From Paracyclopina nana (lineage: Eukaryota > Arthropoda > Copepoda > Cyclopoida > Cyclopettidae), in contig JAGUCH010000004.1 of assembly GCA_019096065.1 (NCBI GenBank), forward strand, positions 3,286,001 through 3,350,000: DNA of 64,000 bases. The letters are read 5' to 3'. A program made the translations under genes and the position numbers. Positions 56,935 through 64,000 of this stretch are shown here, in pieces (the first letter of the stretch is position 1; each line of letters starts with the position of its first letter). The notes below the pieces were generated by a model. The model was not told the origin of the DNA. It made no database searches and worked only from the letters and a program-made list of their open reading frames with translations.

Positions 56935-59852
56935 TTAGTCGACGTCATTTCCATCGATAGGTCGGCTCACGTCCTCGCACGAGGACTTTCCATTGACAAC
57001 TGCAGTAGCCTCAGTAACAGAGGTGGCATCAAGAGATTTCGTCTCCTCTTGGCCCTCTTCTTCTTTCGAGGCCTTCTCGTCCTTATCAATGGCATCATTG
57101 ACGGAGCCTGATGTTTTGACAGGCATTGTCGCGTATTTCACACTATTTCGCGCAAAGCTCCCTGTTGTCACTGCTTTCAGATTAGCCTGTTGCTGAGCCT
57201 TTGTCAGGTTTCCACTTTTATTGTTTTTGTAGTTGAAGTCAGGCATCCTGTACACCCAATGCTCTTGCGAGCTGCCCCCACTACTCGAAGTTGAGCTAGA
57301 GGCTGACGAAGAGGTGTTGGAGGTCAGTGACTGCCGTTGATAAAAAAGAATGTATGCGTTTTGGGTCACGACATCAGCCTCCTCGACTTTACTCGTGTGC
57401 ATGTCATCAAAAGAGTACCATTGGCCATCAGTCGGGTTTCTGCATGTCGCCGTGTAGTGGCCACCCTGGAGGTCATCTCCATGGTGATTGCAAACAGCAT
57501 ACAAGTCATACATGTGACAATTGGGCTTTTGTGGCTGCACATGCTGTTGCTGTTGCTGCTGCTGCGGATCGACCTCTTTGTCTTTCTTGAACGAGGAGAG
57601 GACGCTGGACCAAACGTTATTCTGATTTTGTTGTTGTTGCTGCTGGGGACTTGCAGCCTCGCTAGTTGGATCAGTCTGACAATCGTTCTTGGTGACGAAA
57701 GGACTCATGTCGCAGCCCTCGAGAGGAAATTCTACCATCGTTGAAAGCTTGTTTGACGAGTTATTGGATAGTTGCCGGAATCGCTTCAGGTGAATGATCA
57801 AAACGTCAGGAAGGCTCCACAGGCCCATCCGTTTGACAACCTCTTGCTTTCGCTTACACTCGGGGCAGAACCAGGCATCTCCATCACCCAGCCTCTCTGC
57901 CTTGGTATAGAGTCCGAAACACTCTTGCAGAGTCACAGAAGCAGCCTCTTCGGGACATTTGGCCACAATCTTGACGCTTGAATGCTCTTCAATCAAATTT
58001 CGGTCGTCAGCAATGATCTGACTCTTGGCTGGTGCATCCCACTCCAGTACCAGTTTCACGTGAGGCAAAACATCGTTCACTGTGCAAAGATTGACAGCTT
58101 GCTCAATGGTCAGCGTGTACATGGGGAGGTCGACAGTAGCATCCAAATAGTTCTCCTCAGGAAGGTCGTCAACAACGCGAATCTTGAAAAGGGGCACTTT
58201 TTGGTTTGAAATGAGAATGTCGTCGTGAAGAATCGAGGCCATTTCCTTCATGAGCAGTTTCTGCAGGTCTGCGTAGAGAACTTCCCTTGACACTTGGATA
58301 GTGTAGGGAGAACCGAACCGCTTTTCTATTGGCCCTTCCTTCAAAACATTCACCCACGTAAGAAGAACGTAGGCACCGTCGTCTTCTGTGGGCTCTTTGT
58401 GCTTGAGGACTTCGATACAGAACAGGTCACAAGCAGATTTGTCGTTGATCACAGTGACAGGATCGGAATCCTTGAAAGTACGTCGGAAAGTGAGGCCATC
58501 GATCTCAGTGAGCAAGATTTGGCTTCTCTCAATACCGGTATCTTTCGACAGCATTGTCCGCAGGTCGCCGATGGTTTCGTGAACACCTATTGTTACACCC
58601 AACTTGACTGAAAAGGATCAAGAGGATTGGTTTCAGAAAGTTACCAAACGCAAATGAAATAAGTATTACCTTGTCTGGGTGTTTGGTCAATGTACAAGAC
58701 CGTGACATAGACGGGCATGAGCTGCTTTTGAGGCAACGGCAAGGAGACGCACAGGAATGGGTCAAACGTGTTGCTCTGCTTCTCGCAAGTAGGGCAGGTC
58801 AACGAGCTTCTAAACTGGGCCTGAAAAACGTCCATGACAACACTGTTGTTGCACCTCATGTAGTTGGAAAGAGCCTCCGCCGCCAAGACTTCATCACTCG
58901 GAGTCGAACAGTTGTTCCCCATTCCGTTGTTGTTGGAATTGGCCCTGTTCCGGTGCCGCCTCCTGGAGGCCACATTCAGGTCTTCGTGCACTCTGTCTAA
59001 AAGCCATAGGAGGAACTCTTGTGCGTCGTGCTGGCTCCCTCCTTTGTATTGACTCGCATGCTTTTCTACAAGTGACTTGAACCTAATGGAGATCTCAGGG
59101 TCATATTGTAGCGACCACAAGCTTTTCAGCAATGTGGCCAGCTGTTCCGTGACTTCGCCACGGCCGCAAAAATCGGCCGAAGCACTCCGCTTATACAAAG
59201 CAGTCAAGGCCTGCAACTTCTTTTTCCGCCTTAGGTCACCCTTGTACATGTCGAGAACAAAGTACTCTGCCAGGATGTCCGTGTAGCTAAGGCACTGGAG
59301 AATGGCATTGATGAAGCAGGTGTTGCCATGGTTACGAATCCCTACGACTCCGGGCACCCGATCCTCCGCAGTGAACCTGCGTTTCCATTCCGCGATACGC
59401 TCCTCCATGACTTCACACTTTTTCTCGCCATTTTTACGGCCAGCTGCAGCCGTCGTGACCTGAGTCACGAGACGATTGAACAGGTTCTTCATCGTAGCAG
59501 AAGACTCTTTCAGATTTTTCACTTTCTTGACGTGGTTGCTATTGTTGGCCAGACCGATCAGCGGGTTTCTGGGCAAAGTGAACGATCGTTTGAGAGATGA
59601 CGAAATCCTTGATTTCGGTGACAGCGGCGGCGGTCGATGAGGCAAGGTTTGCGATCTGACATCGAAATCGTCCTCCTCTTCTTCCGACGAGGACGATATG
59701 GAGTCGTTTTCTGGCACAGCAAGGTTGGCTTTGTCCTCGAGGTTGGTGTCCTCCTTGGCAATGAAGCAGTTCCCCTCGTCGTCGTCGTCGTTGTTGTCGA
59801 AGGTCAGGGCGGGTGCTAGGAGGGCCGCACCTGCCGCCGCCAACTCTGACAT
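56935..59852 (-). CDS. Ubiquitin carboxyl-terminal hydrolase, USP31/USP43-like, 951 aa
   Basis: Two coding exons, 59852-58670 and 58607-56935, are joined across a 62-nt intron. The USP Cys box is GIRNHGNTCFINAILQCL (Cys179) and the His box GGHYTATCRN (His778), followed by 'NAYILFYQR'. Two CxxC pairs (CPTC and CPEC) form the zinc site of the catalytic fold. A ubiquitin-like insert lies between them (KLGVTIGVHETIGDLRTML), as in USP31/43 and their insect relatives. Gln tracts and Ser/Thr-rich tails flank the domain. I took the ATG at 59852 because the upstream in-frame extension has no ATG. Such enzymes cleave ubiquitin from substrates; USP31 has been tied to NF-kB signalling. Confidence 0.92.
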
Positions 59853-60433
59853 CCCGTTCTCCAACCCAATCAACCCACCTCGTGATGGTCTGCAAACGCT
59901 ATCACTTGGAAACTACTTGCGTCCACACTCGATTTAACGCACGAAATTTGACGCGAATTCTTTTCCCGAGAAGTTTCCTGAACGTGGATTATTTTAAGGC
60001 TGCTGCTGATACTGCTCCCCTAGCAGATTTGGCACGCTCAAAGGCTACCGAGCTATGAATTTTGAGGTCACTTTTTCACCACCTGTCATCAGATGAACCA
60101 AAAACCATCCAATTAGGACTGGGTGTCAACTATATTTAGGGATACTTTAAATATGCAATATGAAATTTTCAAACAACATCAAATAAAATGCATAAAAATG
60201 ACAAACGAGCAACGGGAACTATGAGCATATTGAGAAACATTCGATCCTTCAAGCAAGTATGACATATGATTTGGCGCCCTCTGGCGAGCGGACCCAACCC
60301 AGAAGTTCCTACGAAAAATGCGAGATTGACTTGAATTTTTTAGTTCGCGAAATAGCAACCCGCACAACTCGACAAAAGAAAGCTCGCGCTAAATCACTTG
60401 ACTTCATAGCTTTTATGTATCGCATTAGTAAGA
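59853..60433. other. Spacer between USP start and OCA2-like 3' end
   Basis: This holds the USP 5' flank and the 3' UTR of the P-protein gene on the same strand. No other feature was recognised. Confidence 0.45.
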
Positions 60434-62936
60434 TCACTCATTCCAATCGAATGCAACGTGACAAATCAACAGATACGCAGAGGATACAATCAAACTCAAT
60501 ATGGTCAACGGAAACCCGATTTTGAAAAAGTCCATAAATGTGAATTTGTAGCCGTGCTGTTCTGCTACGCCGGCGCATACAACATTTGCTGAGGCTCCAA
60601 TAATGGTGCCATTTCCACCCAGACACGCCCCCAAGGCCAGGGACCAAACCAAGGGTTGAAGCGGGAGGTCGAGAGTAACATTTTCGGAAATGCCTTTGAT
60701 GACAGGTATCATCATCGTTGTAAATGGTATGTTGTCGATAAAAGCCGAGGCTATGCCTGACACCCATAAAATAAGCAGGATTGCCACTGTGAGCCTAGAA
60801 AGTTGAAATCGGCCTCGCTCATAAAAAGGCGTATATACATGTAGGCTTGTACTACTGAAGGGCCTTACCTGTAGTCCTTGGGAACGTCTAGAATTATGCT
60901 CTCTACTAAATTGCCAATGGCCTTGAGAAGGCCAAGCTCTGACAACGCCTCCATGAGCACGAATAGGGCTGCGAAAAAAACCAACGTTGCCCACTCAACT
61001 CGAGCAAATATGGATTCGATATCGGCTTTGTCTGCTAAAATCAGCAAAGTCAAAGCCCCTAGCAAGGATGTCCAACCGAGGCTTAAATTAAGGCTGGGTA
61101 TGTTTTGTAGGAAAAATAGAAGGACAGTCACAGCTAGGACACAAGAGGCTTTCACCAGCAGCCCCTTATTGGTGATCCTGCAAGACTCCTCCATGGCTTG
61201 CCAGGAAGGAGGGTTGACATCAAAGCTAAAATATTGCTTCTTTTCAGACAACCTTGTGTCGTATTCCTCTCTCAATTCTTCAATTTTCATGGCTATGATC
61301 TCCTTAACGATTGCTTCCTCTTTTGAAAAGTTGCTCAAGCCTCGCAAAGTTTTACTCCAAATCACAATTTCATGCCTCAGCTCATGCAGCTCTCGGTCCT
61401 CTTTGCTTTCGTCAATCTTTCTCAGAGCAAATCGTAGGTATGCTCCGCTGACGAGGCCAACAATAATGACGCATACGAACATGTGCAGAGTGAAGTTGAG
61501 AAACGTGATTCCCCCCTCAATTAGCCCTATGTCCGAGGCAATTAAAACATTGGGTGGGTCACCGATCGCAGTTGCTGCTCCTCCTATGTTGGAAAATGTC
61601 ACTGTGGCAATTAGCACTGGCACTGTTAGGAATGAGAGTGGAGGAGTCATTAATTTGCTTAAAGCTACTACGTACATATTGTTACAATTTCACCTGGATC
61701 GACATTGATTGCCTCGCACAGTTGTATCACGACCGGTGTCATTAGCAGAATTGTCGTTACGTTGTCCAAAAATGCTGACACTACTGCAGTAATTAAACAG
61801 AGGTAGGCTATCAATGGCCACACTTTGCCTTTGGTCTTTTTGAAAGCAACATAGCCTATGTAGTTGAAAACTCCCGTTTCTGACAAAATGCTCACTATGA
61901 CCATCATGCTGAAAAGCAAAGTGAGAGTCTCCACATCCACCCACGTGATGATATTTTCCAAACTTGGTCTTTCATTGAGGGTTGCCAAAATTCCAATGCT
62001 AAAGCTGGCAGCCAACATTGCTACCACTGTCCGATGTGCAAGCTCCAAAATAATGCATGCATAAAGGGCCACAACTACAATTGAGCCATAAATGACACCC
62101 TCGTCGATTCGCTCTGACAGGAGCTGAATCTCCACTGATATGGCGACTGGAAGCTCAGAATTGGTATCGAAAAATAATGTCAAGTTCTCCTTGCTCAGAT
62201 CTATGCCGTCAATATTGAACGAGTTCTCCACCTCAGTTTTCTCTAGGTAAAATCGTCCAGTGAGTTCATTTGGCAGCAGACCAATTTGCCATGTATCCAA
62301 AGTTTCAGTTGTATTGCTGGAGAGAATTGTGCTCACTTTGAGCTTGTGTGGTGCCAATGCCGTTATCTCCGGTGTGATGAAGGAGCCTTTCAATCGGACT
62401 TTTAGAATAGTATCTTTGGGATTTTGCCTGCTTTGGTTAAACAGTTGGTCAATGTCGATTGAAAAGTTAACATCTTCCGCTACTGTTATTAGATTGTAGT
62501 TGGCAGTTTCTTCTGGGAGAAACAGGAGCAAAACGGTAATAAGTATGCAAATGAGTGTGAGGACAAAAATCTTGAATTTCCTCAGGCAATGCCAAGGCTT
62601 TTTCTCGGCAATATCTTCTTCTGAGGGCAGATCTACGATGCTCGCGCCTACAACCCAAGATAATGTCCTCTTCACTCCCAGACTTTTTGCCTGATCGACG
62701 GTCCTTTGCAGCAAAGGAATTGATTCTGGGTTCCACGGACCTCCAAAGTCAGACTCGTCATGGTCAAATGTGGTCATTCGGCTGCTACCGGTTGCATACT
62801 GGTGAATCTTCCTTTCTCTTGTATCACTGTAGGTGGAACTGGCTTCCATTGAGGAAGAAGCTTCATCTTCGTCGGCTTTCATCCCGCGAGAAGACCTTCC
62901 CTTTTTTGACAGTGCTTTGTGGTGGCGAGTGGACAT
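60434..62936 (-). CDS. OCA2: P protein (OCA2/hoepel-type, SLC13/ArsB-like anion transporter), 785 aa
   Basis: Three exons are inferred: 62936-61694, 61622-60869 and 60794-60434, with introns of 71 and 74 nt. The cytoplasmic N-tail (~130 residues) leads to TM1, then a large luminal loop with several N-x-S/T sites (NFS, NQS, NTT, NLT). About eleven more spans follow. Diagnostic P-protein motifs are 'SNIGGAATAIGDPPNVLI' and 'CLGGNGTIIGASANVV', one in each half of the inverted-repeat fold. Across the first intron the join reads AINVDPVPVLIATV, matching the family. OCA2 acts in melanosomes or related lysosome-like organelles, affecting chloride conductance and pH, and thus pigmentation. The full length (human 838) supports a functional gene. 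Confidence 0.95.
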
Positions 62937-63500
62937 TTTTAACTGCTGATCTGTCTTGCATCACTGGCAAATATTATTGTGTTCACAGATAAGAGAGGAA
63001 TATTCCGTCTCTAATCTGAACGTTATCAAGTTTGATGATGTTGTTATACTATAACGTAAGATACAAATCAGATCGAAGAATGTTATGGTCTCTTAATAAT
63101 TAATCGTTTTGCTCTATTGCAAACGTGAGAGGAGCATAGGCTTGTAAAAAGCATGAGATTCCGATTAAATCCAGCTATTTGATTTGCTTTCAACCACAAT
63201 AGTGTACACTACGCTGCATTTCACAAAAGGTTTTTTTGAATGGATACTTATATACTTTGCTGCGTATTTTTGTTGCAATCGAAATGCTATTTCTCTGAAA
63301 TGTTCATATTCCAAACTTTTTATAAAGTAAAAATTCGAATTTAAAAATTGTATAGCATATTTTTGTGGACATTACTTTTGAAGTCAATTTACATGGAATT
63401 ATTTAAAATTACGTAATTTTACCTAAAATGAAAAAATCATGTTGAAAATTATATAATTTGATTTAGTATTGAATAATGTGAGGTTGCACGCTAGGTGATG
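62937..63500. other. AT-rich flank upstream of OCA2
   Basis: No gene or repeat recognised; presumed to hold the OCA2 promoter. Confidence 0.4.
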
Positions 63501-63508
63501 CTAAAATT

Positions 63509-63666
63509 AATTAGAGCAACATAAGGAGAGAGTAGCGGAAGCTGAGAAATATCCTAAAATACTTAGAAAGCAATATAAGAAGAGTGTATTGGAAGCTGAG
63601 AAAGATCCTGAAATGCAAGAAGGAAAAGGAGCGCTCTTTCATGTGATTTTAGTGGCGCCTAGTTAA
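63509..63666 (+). pseudogene. Short frame with a 57-nt (19-residue) tandem repeat, probable transposon coding relic
   Basis: Two adjacent copies read KERVAEAEKYPKILRKQY and KKSVLEAEKDPEMQEGKGA on the plus strand, with no ATG and a stop at 63664-63666. Charged repeats of about 19 residues with a 'DP' turn are common in the N-terminal regions of some arthropod transposon proteins. This resemblance is from memory of style, not from a match. Confidence 0.3.
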
Positions 63667-63990
63667 TGTGATGTTCATTTACATCCCTGATGAACAAAAT
63701 ATCACGACTTTTCCAAATTCCAACTTACAAAGAATAGGGCACTATAATGTGCTGCTCATTTACATCCACAGCATAAATAAATTCTTTTGAGAGGTTCAGT
63801 CTTGTTTATAATTCAGCACCAAGTTGCGATCAGTTAATGTGATGTTCATTTACACCCCTCCCTGTTGAAAATAATTTCACGACTTTTCCAAATTCCAACT
63901 TACAAAGAATAGGGCACTATAATGTGCTGTTCATTTACATCCATTGTAAAAATAAATAATAAGCCTTTGGAGAACTCCCAACTAACAACG
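63661..63990. repeat. Tandem duplication with 171-bp period
   Basis: The block 'agttaatgtgatgttcattt' at 63661 recurs at 63832. The shared segment continues through 'cacgacttttccaaattcca' and 'gggcactataatgtgctg' to a second 'ttcatttacatcca'. Copies differ by a few substitutions and small indels; the second is near the window edge. Confidence 0.85.
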
Positions 63991-64000
63991 AAAGGGGCAC

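Overview
This is a gene-dense stretch of an arthropod nuclear genome, almost certainly from an insect. It has spliced genes with very short introns (about 59-85 nt, next to a few of 1-3 kb), AATAAA poly(A) signals and AT-rich spacers with transposon debris. The strongest taxonomic marker is a myosuppressin precursor ending in the insect-type DVDHVFLRFG core; as I recall it, the crustacean form has DLDHVFLRF. I cannot name the species from the sequence. Exon structures were assembled by hand from GT/AG sites, reading phase and protein-family continuity.

Left part (1-24.8 kb): the 5' exon of a PAT1 mRNA-decay factor runs off the left edge. Next come a GNAT-like acetyltransferase and a lipid phosphate phosphatase almost fused head to tail, a DEG/ENaC channel subunit on the minus strand, and about 3.7 kb of spacer with two non-autonomous DNA transposons. 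A monocarboxylate transporter with a 3.3-kb intron follows. After another gene-poor spacer there is an unrecognised secreted Cys-rich protein with two possible 3' ends, a carbohydrate sulfotransferase, and a convergent one-exon gene. That last gene resembles the C-terminal zinc-knuckle/endonuclease tail of an R2-type retroelement joined to a hydrophobic anchor.

Middle (25.7-38.2 kb): this is a housekeeping block of PCNA, ARPC2, a SENP8-type deneddylase and the mitochondrial ATP synthase gamma subunit. A 15-bp satellite invaded by a MITE comes next, then a BTB-zinc-finger protein, a myotubularin phosphatase and a hAT MITE with a perfect 8-bp target duplication.

Right part (40-64 kb): the genes are ACSS3 acyl-CoA synthetase (13 exons resolved), myosuppressin, an optineurin/NEMO-family ubiquitin-binding adaptor, and a SANTA-domain (KNL2/M18BP1-like) protein with four AT-hooks. 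The last two meet tail to tail with 13 bp between stop codons. A small PWWP protein, a USP31/43-type deubiquitinase, an OCA2-type P protein and tandem repeats follow to the edge. The genes share no pathway; the block looks like ordinary compact packing with divergent promoters and overlapping 3' ends. The most notable loci are the retroelement-derived membrane protein, the SANTA/AT-hook protein, the N-terminally extended myosuppressin and the GNAT-phosphatase tandem.
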